Shown here one piece after another: positions 10,606 through 20,284 of a stretch of DNA of 64,000 nucleotides (position 1 is its first letter; each line of letters begins with the position of its first letter). The notes beneath the pieces are model-generated. The model saw only the letters and a program-made list of their open reading frames with translations. It had not been told where the DNA came from and did no database searches. The DNA is from Lathyrus oleraceus (taxonomy: Eukaryota; Streptophyta; Magnoliopsida; Fabales; Fabaceae): the NCBI RefSeq assembly GCF_024323335.1, contig NC_066584.1, positions 424,662,319 to 424,726,318 on the forward strand. Direction: 5' to 3'. The translations under genes were made by a program, and so were the position numbers.

Positions 10606-11948
10606 TGTTGGTGTAAGCCCTAGACGCCAATACTTTTGGTACTTGTATCGAATTATTTGTTAATAATAAAAGGCTTTTTCTTTATTATGTTTGGTTAATA
10701 AAGTCCCTAGAATAGCTAGTCTGTTTAATGTATCAAGTGTGACTTAATCATGAGATCACATTAAGCATAAGGACACTATTCTTAAAGTATCTGTAGTCGA
10801 GCTTTATTGTGAAGTGGGATAACATTAAAGCATAAAGACTATTATGTATATAGACTGATGATCACATCTCATGGGTCATGGATAAGGAGTTATCAAGTCT
10901 TAAACATAAGTATGAATATTAAGAGTAATATTTATACTGGATTGACCCGCTATGAGAATACTATATAGAATGTTATGCAAAGTGTCATAAGTTATTCTCA
11001 TGGTGATAATGGTGTATACCACCCTTCGACCTGAAACCACTATGGACCCTAGATGTAGAGTCGAGTGCCTTGTTGCTGATCAAACATAGTCCGTAACTGG
11101 ATGACCATAAAGACAGTTGATGGGTACTCCATGAAGCATGCTAAGGGACATCAGTGACCTAGATGGAATTTGCCCATCCTGTGTAACAGGATAAATGTCT
11201 ATGGGCCCAATATTGAACTGGACAAGGATGACACGGTCTATGTCTTGTGTTCAATATAGACATAAGGGAAAAAGGGTAATTATACACATAAGTATTATCA
11301 CAGAAGGATTTGTCAGATCACATGACATTTTCGTGTCTTGGGTAGCAGTGATGTGTTGCTAGATACTGCTCACTGTTTATTATGTTAAATGCGTGATTTA
11401 ATATAATTGTCAATGCTGCGAAAACCTACAGGGTCACACACAAAAGGACAGATTGATGAGAGATAGAGTAACTAAGGAACATCATAAGGTACGGTGCATT
11501 TAAGTGAATTGTAGAACATCGTAAGGTACGATGTACTTAAGAAGAATACGAAATATGGTAAGGTACCACGCGCGTAAGTGATTTTGGAATATTATAAAAT
11601 ATGGGCCACATACACTTAAGTGGGCTTTTTAGCTTGCAGCCCACACAAGTGGTTCTATAAATAGAACCCTTGTGCAGAAGCATTTTGTGCAGTTGCAATT
11701 TCGTTTTCTCTCTCTCACTCAAAGCCTTCATTCGTAGCAGCTAGCACTGAGATTGAAGGAATCCATTCGTGTGGCCTGAGTAGAGGCGTTGTCGTCGTTC
11801 AAAGTTCGTGATCGCTTCATAGATCTGCATCAAAGGTTTCAATCTTCGCAAGAGGTAACGATTTTATCACTGATCATGCCCATTCGTAAGGATCACTAAA
11901 GGAGAAAATTTTAATTTCCGTTGCGTTTTGGATCGCTATTATCCTTCA
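10606..11948 (+). repeat. Copia-B 5' LTR
   Basis: 1343 bp, TG...CA ends. The TATA box TATAAATA is at 11656-11663. Upstream of it, short repeats with the text GTAAGGTAC...TTAAG recur about every 40 bp (11480-11580). Confidence 0.93.
11656..11663 (+). promoter_or_regulatory. TATA box in Copia-B 5' LTR
   Basis: TATAAATA, repeated at the same position of the 3' LTR (about 35236-35243). Confidence 0.7.
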
Positions 11949-11949
11949 G

Positions 11950-11963
11950 TGGTATCAGAGCCA
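11950..11963 (+). other. Primer-binding site of Copia-B (tRNA-iMet)
   Basis: TGGTATCAGAGCCA begins one base after the 5' LTR, a perfect match to the initiator-Met tRNA 3'-end complement. Confidence 0.92.
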
Positions 11964-12848
11964 CTTACGAAACCATGCATCTGATAGCTGTTTATTTTCT
12001 GTATTAATGTGATTAAAATATAGAATGAATCAAAGAATAAATGAGTAATTAAATTTGGCATCATGTGTGTACGATTTGGATGATTGATGTTGACTATGCT
12101 TTGGAATCCGACATTAGTATGGTGAAGCAGCGATACATCGATCGTCCATAGGTTACGCAATTGAGATCGATCAAGTTATATATATGATATAAGTAATCCT
12201 AATGCAAAACACGGTATATATGATATACTGTTTTTTGTTTCGTTCATTCAAACACTTAATGGTTGTTTTCCTTTGAGCGATCAATGGTCATTTGCTTCGG
12301 AATCCGACATTAGTATGGTGAAGCAATGACCTGTTGATCAATTATACTGAATCAACAATCGAAGTGTGTTTGAAGGTCTGAAATTGGTGCATTAGGGTTA
12401 GTGACGGCACAAGGGTTGTGTTGTCAAAGAGTTGTGAATTGGGGGCTTGTTGGATCACGTCTGTTGACTGTTTCAAAGCGCTGTTTTTGGCCGTGTGACG
12501 TTCGTCATAGGCCTGTGACGGTCGTAACAAGCTGGACGTGACGGTCTTAACATGCTTTGTGACGGGCGTCACATTCACAGAGTCAGAATTCTCAGCGTTT
12601 CTGTTTTGTGACCGGGCAGCGGACCCCGGCTAACTCTGCATAGTGTGATCGGTCACCGAAATTTAATTTTGTTTTAATTAATTAAAAGGATTAAAATTAA
12701 TAATAATAATGTGTTTATTATTATTGTCTTGTGGTGATCGGTTATGGCCTTAGTTTTCCTTTATTTTGTTTTGGGTTTTAAAAATACGACCTGCGTGTTG
12801 TGCCTCTCTTTTAATCTCTTAATGTAACTTCTTTTCTCATCTCATTCC
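11964..12848 (+). other. Copia-B untranslated leader, first part
   Basis: Non-coding. A ~37-bp motif beginning GGAATCCGACATTAGTATGG occurs twice (about 12099 and 12298). Four TGACG-containing near-palindromes cluster at 12496-12571. The leader resumes after the Tat element at 24516 and reaches gag at 25305, for a total of about 1.67 kb. Confidence 0.7.
12496..12571 (+). promoter_or_regulatory. Cluster of four TGACG near-palindromes in Copia-B leader
   Basis: TGACGTTCGTCA (12496), TGACGGTCGTAA (12516), TGACGGTCTTAA (12539) and TGACGGGCGTCA (12560). TGACG is the core of plant as-1/TGA-bZIP sites (known); function here is inference only. The same symmetry would form small hairpins in RNA. Confidence 0.4.
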
Positions 12849-14260
12849 TGTAGCAACCTGAAAAATACAGTGCGCGAAAAAACAATCGGCGAAAGAAAAT
12901 GACAGAAGAGTCGCCACCGTGCGTTATTCATCCCAAAGGAGGGAAAGGAAACGCTAGAAGTAAACCTGAAAAAGGAAAGGACAAGACGGGGTCTCACAAC
13001 CAAATCTTGGGTTCGGGAGTCGGTTATGCGAAGGGAAGGTATTAGCACCCCTACGCATCCATAGTACTCTATGGGATCCACTTTTGTAGTTCTTGTCTAA
13101 AGGGTGTGAGTTTATCTTGTGCTGTTTACCAAAAAAAAATGGTTAAATGAAAATGACTCGCGCGGATGTCGCATCCACTGCATACGTATCTCATCTGAAT
13201 ATGAGAATCAGAGTCTTCGTAGCTCGGCTGACCTATGGGTTGGGGGGATGTGTGCTCGCTAAGACATCGCGTCTTATGCCTACGTATCTCATCTGGAATA
13301 AGAATCAGAGCAAGTTGTAGTTCGGCTAACTACGGGGTTATGGAGTGGGTTTTGGACGAACGATGTTACTACGCAATCTACCGGATGCTCGACCTTTGGA
13401 GACTTACTCACCTGTAGTAGAAGGAGTAAACGTGTGTTTAGGAGAAGAAAAATCAATGAAGGGTTAGGGTTTGGTGAACTCATGCAAAAAGGCAGTCCTT
13501 GACGAAGGAACCTGTAAAAAAACACACAAAAACATTGCCTCCTATCGAGGTCTTCTAGCTAGGAAAGCAGTAAAATGCGGGAAAAATGTAAAAGTGCCAC
13601 GCGGATAAAGATCCGAAGTAACAACAGTTAGAGGAATGGGAAACCCAGGGATCCTTCCAAGCTAAACACCATCAAAGAAAGTGAGTCAGTACAGGTAATC
13701 GGAATGAAACCTCCAGGGGGTATCCCACAAATAAAGTGGAAAACCACGCAAGTTATCCCTAATTGGAGAGCTTGATTGAAATTGAGTTGCACCCGTGAGG
13801 TTTACAAAACAATCTTTAGGGTTTATGTGAGGCAGAGGTGATTCTGTGCAGTTGAGTTCCCTTCAGGGTTTGGAGGCTGCTCTGAGTTCTCTGTCAGGTT
13901 TCTCTTTAGGTTTTGTTCCAAGGAAACCTCAGAGTGTTTTGCTTCCCTTCCTTTTTCTGTCTGTTTTGTTTCAATGAAACTCTAGTATTTATAGGCTAAT
14001 ATTGGTAGCTTAGTGGGCTTTTAAGAGAGGTCCAAGTTTGAGATTTTTTCTTTTATTTATTTATTTATTTATTTATTATTATTTTTATTTTTATTATTAT
14101 TATTATTATTATTTTTTAAATAAAGTTTCTTGGATCTAATTCTAATTGACATGATGAAATGCAATGTATCTAATGTTAAATGACCTAAAAATGAATGCAT
14201 GCATGAGGTGTAAAGCGTATGCTTCCAGGAAAAATGAAGGGTAAATTTTGGGGTATTATA
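12849..14260 (-). repeat. Tat element 3' LTR
   Basis: 1412 bp. On + it starts TGTAGCAACC and ends TATTATA, where the partner has TATTACA. TATA box on - at 13986-13993. The AT-rich microsatellite at 14050-14115 is shorter than in the other LTR. Confidence 0.92.
14050..14115. repeat. (ATTT)n/(ATT)n microsatellite in Tat 3' LTR
   Basis: Runs of TTTA and TTA units. The matching position in the 5' LTR (24270-24370) is longer and T-richer, explaining most of the length difference between the LTRs. Confidence 0.85.
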
Positions 14261-16562
14261 GCTGCCCCTATTCAATCAACTGGAGACCTGGAAAGAAGAT
14301 AGCAGCGGCTTTCGTGCTTTCGAGGTATCAAGGGATTGAATACAATAAAAGCCCAAAAATTTGCACTGAAGTGAAGTGACGTAACAATGTCTGTCAGAAT
14401 CGGCAAAGAGGTGGTCTTGAAAGAAGAATCCGTCTGGTACGGTGAGAGTCAGTCTGAATACCGAAAAAGAATGTTAACTTGGATACCAAAATAAATGGCA
14501 ACACAGAAATAACCATGGCCTGAATGCCGCTCATCAGTCTGAATACTGGAAATGACTTCGATCTGACCATCGGGAGATATGAGATTATTAATATCGGTCT
14601 GAACACCGAGAGGCTGGCCTGAATGCCACAAGTTGCGTCGACCTGAACGTCAGACACTTCTTCGATCTGAACATCGGAAAATTGGCCTGAATGCCACAAG
14701 TTGCATCGACCTGAACGTCGGAAACTTCTTCGATCTGAACATCGGAAAATTGACCTGAATGCCACAAGTTTCATCGACCTGAACGTCGGAAACTTCTTCG
14801 ATCTGAACATCGGAAAACTGGCCTGAATGCCACTTTGGTCTGAATACCGGAAACTGGCCTGAACGCCACTTCGATCTGAATATCAGAAATTGGCCTGAAT
14901 GCCACTTTGGTCTGAATACCGGAAAATTGGCCTGAATGCCACTTCGGTCTGAATACCGGAAAATTGGCCTAAATGCCACTTCGGTCTGAATACCGGAAAA
15001 ACTTCATGCCTGTCAGCATCGGCAGAAATAGGGAAAGATAATAGAGGCGGCGCATGGGCCAATGACACTTGCTAGGGATAACAAAGGTAAGTCATGAATA
15101 ATCTTCAGTCTGAGTACTGGAAACAACTTCTAGCTTATCACTTGGGATACCGAGAATGTTTTATGCTTACATGCGTATGTTTGAATTTTTCAATGGCGTA
15201 ATGCTCCATGAAAATGGAAATGCTACGCGATTTGGAAGGATGCAATGCAATATGATTCTACATGCAGGGATGTGAAATGCTGGGTAGAATGCCAAGCTGA
15301 GGCAAGGGGATATGCTGGGGAAATGATCACCATCTTCTGGACCCTGGCAAGGCAGCTGGAGATGCACAGCACAAAGAATTATGTGGGGAAATGACCCGCC
15401 ACACGGTGTTCTAGCAATGGCGAAATGCCGAGATTCAGACTGGGGAGAGAACGACATTGAAAACCTGCTGTTGGGGAAAGCGATAGTGGTTCTGGCAACC
15501 ACGATCTACGAGAGATGACTCAGCGGGGGAAGCAAACACTGATACGGTACCGAGGTTCTGCTTCAAGGAAAGAAACCATGGATCTGGCATTGGGATTATC
15601 GATCTGGCCTCGAACTCTAAGGAGCAGCCACTTCTGCTGGGAAGATACAGTCTGGCACTGTCAACTCCGCTGGGGATATATAGTCTGGCACTGTCAACTC
15701 TACTGGGGAGTGTATGTCCTGAAACAAACGCTTGGGGAAGTACAGTGGTGAGAACCTGCTGGGGATTGAAGAATCCAACACTCTGATCAGCTCTGCAGGG
15801 ATAAGACACCGGATTCGTCTGTTGGCGACTTCACTGGGGAAGATATTCACGGTCATCTGCAGGGGATTTTAAGGAAATGCCCCGAGGGTATCTGTTATGA
15901 ATAGACGATCCAAAGCACTTAAAATTTACAGCAATTTTAAATGTTTATTAAGCATGTACCTGTAAAGCCCTTATGTGTCATGATGCAATGTTTATCAAAA
16001 ATTCGGACGTCATTTTTGCAAACAAAACAGTAAAATGAAAATGAAAACAGAGATATACTGAATAACATGATTTTATTGATTGAATGGCCTCTGAATAGGC
16101 ATTTACATCAGGAAGCAATCCCTGGAAAGAGGTAATCGCACAAAAGATAAAAACAGAAATTAATCTAATGGCAATGTGAAATGGATTTCTATTGGGTTCC
16201 AATTCTGCTATGACTTGCCCGTCTTCAAGATCCTCCAGATGATCAGCCTTCTGAAAAGGTGATTGGACTGTTTCCTACCTTTCGAAAATTTCCAGTCATC
16301 GACATGAGATGAGTTTCAGAACTAACTCAGAACGCAGTCATTCGCTTAATCCCTAACTTTTGCCTGGATCGCCCTTTTTGGGTTTTCAATCCACCGGGAT
16401 ACCCATTTTTGCCTAAGTTGCCTTTTTAGGTTTTCACCTTACCGGGTGTACGATCTTTTCATTTTTAATCCCTAATTTTTTCCCGAACCTTTTCATTTTC
16501 TTGGTTCGCCGGGATGCCCATTTTTGCCTGGACTATTCTTTTTACTGTCCAGCGGGTCTATT
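14261..16562 (-). other. Tat element 3' UTR with polypurine tract and repeat-rich spacer
   Basis: On - it runs from the integrase stop (16563) to AATAGGGGCAGC (14261-14272), the polypurine tract abutting the 3' LTR. It contains a hairpin array (14450-15120), short CTGGGGA-rich repeats (15530-15850) and three imperfect repeats with TTTTTGCCT...CCGGG text (16370-16550). There is no credible coding frame. Ogre/Tat 3' UTRs are known to be hypervariable and tandem-repeat-rich. Confidence 0.8.
14450..15120 (-). repeat. Array of ~20 small hairpins with a near-constant loop and varied stems
   Basis: Units read stem-CTGAAY-stem on +, with at least five different self-complementary 4-bp stems: CAGT/ACTG (14535-14548), CGAT/ATCG (14559-14572), CGGT/ACCG (14595-14608), TGGC/GCCA (14615-14628), CGAC/GTCG (14707-14720). 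They recur at roughly 19-bp spacing, with ~37-bp and ~68-bp higher-order periods. Open frames across this block are repeats of the same text and not genes. Confidence 0.88.
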
Positions 16563-17948
16563 TTATGCGAAGTATTTTTTAACTGCGTCTGAGTTCACAT
16601 GGGAAGTGAAGTTTTCACCATCCATAGTTGCAAGCATTAAGGCCCCACCATCAAAAACCTTGGTGACAATATACGGTCCATCATAGTTAGGAGTCCACTT
16701 GCCCATGTGATCAGTCTGAGGAGGAAGGATCCTTTTCAACACTAAATCTCCGACTTGGAAACAACGAGGACGCACTTTCTGATCAAAGGCTCTCTTCATC
16801 CGACTCTGATACAACTGCCCATGACAAATGGCTGCCATTCGCTTCTCTTCGATAAGACTCAACTCATTGAACCTTGTCCGAATCCATTCGGCTTCGTCTA
16901 ACTTGACATCCAACAGGACTCTTAGAGAAGGAATCACCACTTCAACAGGTAGGACTGCTTCCATACCATACACCAGGGAGTAAGGGGTTGCCCCAATCGA
17001 CGTACGTACTGAAGTACGGTACCCATGCAAGGCGAAAGGTAGCATCTCATGCCAATCTCTGTACGTGACGACCATCTTCTGCACAATCTTCTTTATGTTC
17101 TTATTTGCCGCCTCAACAGCGCCGTTCATCTTAGGGCGGTAAGGGGAAGAATTGTGATGCTGAATGTTGAAGTTCTGACACAACTCCTTCATCATTTTGT
17201 TGTTGAGATTAGAACCATTATCAGTAATGATTCTTTCGGGAATCCCATAGCGACAAATGATTTCTTTCTTGATGAAACGGGCAACCACATGTCTGGTGAC
17301 ATTCGCGAACGACGCTGCTTCGACCCACTTGGTGAAATAGTCGATGGCAACAAGGATGAAGAGATGCCCATTGGAAGCAGTCGGCTCAATCTTTCCAATC
17401 ATGTCAATGTCCCACATAGCAAACGGCCACGGCGAAGTCATCACATTCAGAGGATTTGGCGGCACACGCACCTTATCAACATAAATCTGGCATTTATGAC
17501 ACTTCCGAGCATATTTGAAGCAATCTGATTCCATGGTCATCCAATAATAACCCGCTCTTAACAATTTCTTAGCCATTGCATGTCCGCCGGCATGAGTACC
17601 GAAGGAACCTTCATGAACTTCCTGCATTAACATGTCCGCCTCGTGTCTGTCCACGCATCTGAGCAAAACCATGTCGAAGTTCCTCTTATACAGCACATCG
17701 TCTTTGTTCAAGAAGAAACTGCCTGCCAATCTTCTCAAAGTCTTTCTGTCATTGTTGGATGCCCCTGCAGGGTACTCTTGATTCTTCAGAAAGCACTTGA
17801 TATCGTGATACCAGGGCTTGTCATCGACTACCAGTTCAGCAGCAAACACATACGCGACCCTGTCAAGGCGCATCACATCGATCCTGGGAGCATGGTTCCA
17901 ACGAATTACCTTGATCATGGAGGATAGAGTAGCAAGTGGGTCTGCCAT
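16563..17948 (-). CDS. Tat element integrase (open frame of pol)
   Basis: 461 codons. The H2C2 zinc domain (HEGSFGTHAGGH ... CHKC) is at residues ~113-153. The core keeps all three catalytic acids: Asp in WDIDMIG, Asp in ITDNGSN and Glu in GAVEAANK (residues ~178-285). The C-terminal domain has the FQVGDLVLK and GPYIV text typical of gypsy integrases. It is separated from RNase H by a single TAG at 17949-17951, where the family normally reads Gln, so it is part of one pol polyprotein rather than a separate gene; the listed first Met is just the first after the stop. It inserts element cDNA into the genome. Confidence 0.93.
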   Translation of the reverse strand: MADPLATLSSMIKVIRWNHAPRIDVMRLDRVAYVFAAELVVDDKPWYHDIKCFLKNQEYPAGASNNDRKTLRRLAGSFFLNKDDVLYKRNFDMVLLRCVDRHEADMLMQEVHEGSFGTHAGGHAMAKKLLRAGYYWMTMESDCFKYARKCHKCQIYVDKVRVPPNPLNVMTSPWPFAMWDIDMIGKIEPTASNGHLFILVAIDYFTKWVEAASFANVTRHVVARFIKKEIICRYGIPERIITDNGSNLNNKMMKELCQNFNIQHHNSSPYRPKMNGAVEAANKNIKKIVQKMVVTYRDWHEMLPFALHGYRTSVRTSIGATPYSLVYGMEAVLPVEVVIPSLRVLLDVKLDEAEWIRTRFNELSLIEEKRMAAICHGQLYQSRMKRAFDQKVRPRCFQVGDLVLKRILPPQTDHMGKWTPNYDGPYIVTKVFDGGALMLATMDGENFTSHVNSDAVKKYFA

Positions 17949-18701
17949 CTAGTTCTCATCACGAGGTATATGATACAATTTTACTGTTGTGAAGAAAGTC
18001 AACAGTCTTCTCGTGTAATCTCTGTAGGGGACCAGAGTGGGCTGGAGAGTATTCCAATCACCATTCACTTGATTGATCACCAGAGCTGAATCTCCGAAGA
18101 TGTCCAGAGTCTTGATTCTCAGATCAATGGCTTGCTCAATACCCAAGATACAAGCCTCATACTCAGCTTCATTATTTGTGCACTCAAAAGTCAAACGAGC
18201 GGTGAAAGGCATGTGGGCACCTTTCGGAGTAGTAATGACAGCGCCAATTCCACTTCCTCTAGCATTGACATCCCCATCAAACAACAAAGTCCACTTTTCG
18301 TTTGGATCAGGTCCCTCCTCAACAACTGGCTCTTCACAATCTTTCATCTTGAGGAACATGATGTCTTCATCTGGAAAATCAAACTTCATCGGTTCATAAT
18401 CATCAATCGGCTGCTGAGCAAGATAGTCTGACAGAATACTCCCTTTGATGGCTTTCTGGGATGTATACTGGATATCGTACTCTGTCAGTACCATTTGCCA
18501 ATGAGCCACCCTTCCGGTGAGAGCCGACTTCTCGAATATGTATTTGACTGGATCCATCTTGGAGATCAGTAGGGTTGTGTGAGACAGCATGTATTGTCTC
18601 AATCGCTTAGCAGCCCATGCAAGTGCACAACATGTCTTTTCAAGCATCGAGTATCTCGACTCGTAATCTGTGAATTTCTTACTCAGGTAGTAGATGGCAT
18701 G
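17949..18701 (-). CDS. Tat element RNase H and second (archaeal-type) RNase H
   Basis: The N-terminal ~110 residues finish the Ty3-type RNase H (LEKTCCALAWAAKRLRQYM, then VLTEYDIQYT). From residue ~130 a second RNase H follows with LFDGDVNARGSG, TNNEAEYEA and IFGDSALVINQ, which carry the Asp, Glu and Asp metal ligands. Two RNases H before integrase is specific to the Tat clade. The upstream stop (TAG near 18702) and downstream stop (TAG at 17949) each replace one codon of an otherwise continuous pol frame. Confidence 0.9.
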   Translation of the reverse strand, partial: HAIYYLSKKFTDYESRYSMLEKTCCALAWAAKRLRQYMLSHTTLLISKMDPVKYIFEKSALTGRVAHWQMVLTEYDIQYTSQKAIKGSILSDYLAQQPIDDYEPMKFDFPDEDIMFLKMKDCEEPVVEEGPDPNEKWTLLFDGDVNARGSGIGAVITTPKGAHMPFTARLTFECTNNEAEYEACILGIEQAIDLRIKTLDIFGDSALVINQVNGDWNTLQPTLVPYRDYTRRLLTFFTTVKLYHIPRDEN

Positions 18702-19862
18702 CTATTTCCTACCTGTCTCGTCGTGTTGACCGAGAACACAACCCATAGAATTGTCAAGTACTATCAAGTACATAATCAGCGGTCTCCCTGGGACTGGAGG
18801 CATAAGGATAGGAGGATTCTGCAAATACTCTTTTATCTTCTCGAAAGCCCTTTGACAATCTTCATTCCACCTGATAGCCTGATCTTTCCTCAGCAATTTG
18901 AAAATTGGCTCACACGTGGTTGTTAGGTGAGAGATGAACCTTGCAATGTAGTTCAACCTCCCTAAGAAACTACAGACTTGCTTCTCTGTTCTTGGCTCAA
19001 GCATTTCCTGTATTGCTTTCACTTTGTCAGGATCCACCTCAATCCCTTTTCCGCTAACAATAAAACCCAGTAATTTTCCCGATCTCACCCCGAAAGTGCA
19101 CTTGTTCGGATTAAGTCTCAGTTTGAATTTCCTTAACCGTTCAAACAATTTCTGCAGATTCACCAAATGTTCTTCTTCTGTCTGAGATTTGGCAATCATA
19201 TCGTCCACATAAACCTCGATTTCATGATGAATCATATCATGGAACAGAGTCACCATAGCTCGTTGATATGTTGCTCCGACATTTTTCAGACCAAACGGCA
19301 TCACCTTGTAGCAGAAGGTGCCCCATGGGGTTATGAAAGTTGTCTTTTCCATGTCCTCTGGTGCCATCTTGATTTGGTTATAGCCAGAAAAGCCATCCAT
19401 GAAGGAGAATACCGAGAATTGAGCTGTATTATCCACCAAAACGTCGATATGAGGTAATGGGAAATCATCTTTAGGGCTAGCTCTGTTCAGATCCCGGTAG
19501 TCGACACACATCCTTACCTTTCCATCCTTCTTAGGTACTGGGACGATGTTTGCAACCCATGGCGGATAATTGGTGACTGCTAGAAACCCTGCATCCAATT
19601 GCTTTTGCACTTCTTCCTTTATCTTGACAGCCATCTCTGGTCTTGTTCTTCTGAGCTTCTGCTTGACCGGAGGACAACCTTCTTTGAGAGGCAAGCGGTG
19701 TACCACGATGTCTGTGTCAAGCCCTGGCATGTCCTGATAAGACCAAGCGAAGATGTCAACATATTCTTGCAGCAATTCAATCAGCCCTTTCTTCACATTA
19801 TCCTCCAAAGCAACCCCTATCTTGATTTCTCTCTTGGCGTCCTCGGTGCCGAGATTAATCAC
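18702..19862 (-). CDS. Tat element reverse transcriptase
   Basis: 386 codons. RT domain at residues ~80-280: VPVPKKDGKVRMCVDYRDLN, FSFMDGFSGYNQI (first catalytic Asp), MPFGLKNVGATYQRAM, and YVDDMIAKS with the Asp pair (+ 19200-19211). The start of the first RNase H follows (RPLIMYL ... VLGQHDETGRK), cut by a TAG. The N-terminal ~80 residues (YQDMPGLDTDIV) are the usual Tat RT leader. The frame extends upstream past the listed Met to about 20037, broken by a stop near 19905. It copies element RNA to DNA. Confidence 0.93.
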   Translation of the reverse strand: MINLGTEDAKREIKIGVALEDNVKKGLIELLQEYVDIFAWSYQDMPGLDTDIVVHRLPLKEGCPPVKQKLRRTRPEMAVKIKEEVQKQLDAGFLAVTNYPPWVANIVPVPKKDGKVRMCVDYRDLNRASPKDDFPLPHIDVLVDNTAQFSVFSFMDGFSGYNQIKMAPEDMEKTTFITPWGTFCYKVMPFGLKNVGATYQRAMVTLFHDMIHHEIEVYVDDMIAKSQTEEEHLVNLQKLFERLRKFKLRLNPNKCTFGVRSGKLLGFIVSGKGIEVDPDKVKAIQEMLEPRTEKQVCSFLGRLNYIARFISHLTTTCEPIFKLLRKDQAIRWNEDCQRAFEKIKEYLQNPPILMPPVPGRPLIMYLIVLDNSMGCVLGQHDETGRK

Positions 19863-20284
19863 TTCAACAGACTCTTGATGCGGTTGAATGACCCTTTCCT
19901 CCTATTTTAATAACCTGGCAAGTTCTTCAGGGAGTTCACAGTCTTCATCACCCTCTTTTTCAGCTTGAAAGATTGGATTTTCAAAGTCGAAGCGAGCCAT
20001 AGCAGAACCGTTATCAATAGGATCCGGTGACGTGCATCTGCATGAGTGATGGTATGTGCTTATGAGTGTGAAAGAAAAAAGTGGAAACTAAACAAAACAT
20101 TGCCATTTTTTTTTATTTTGAAAAACTGCAAAAATAGAAAGACAGGGAACGAAATATTTGAATGCAAAAAGACGTCCTTTATTTATGATAAAAAATGCAA
20201 GTGTCACATAGATGAGCCCTACAATGAGTCATTACGCCCTAGGCGGAACGTAAGACTTGGACATGCATGAATAAACAAAGAAAA
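19863..20284 (-). other. Tat gag-pol spacer: intron-like segment without a protease
   Basis: After the gag stop the - strand is AT/T-rich with pyrimidine-rich stretches ending in AG (a TTTTTGCAG, and a CATGCAG ending at + 20038). Pol-like text (GSAMARFDFENP) begins at about 20015. Ogre elements splice an intron between gag-pro and RT (established), so this may be an intron. No DTG/DSG protease text is present here or in gag. Confidence 0.55.

Noticed and set aside
14394..15068. Open frames on - with repeated FRPIFRYSD/HSGQF-like residues as a repeat protein
   Set aside because: They occur in three overlapping frames of the same strand and simply translate the hairpin array; there is no start context or family match.
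17049..17927. Open frames of 159 and 94 codons on + opposite Tat integrase
   Set aside because: Shadow frames of the integrase; no family features of their own.
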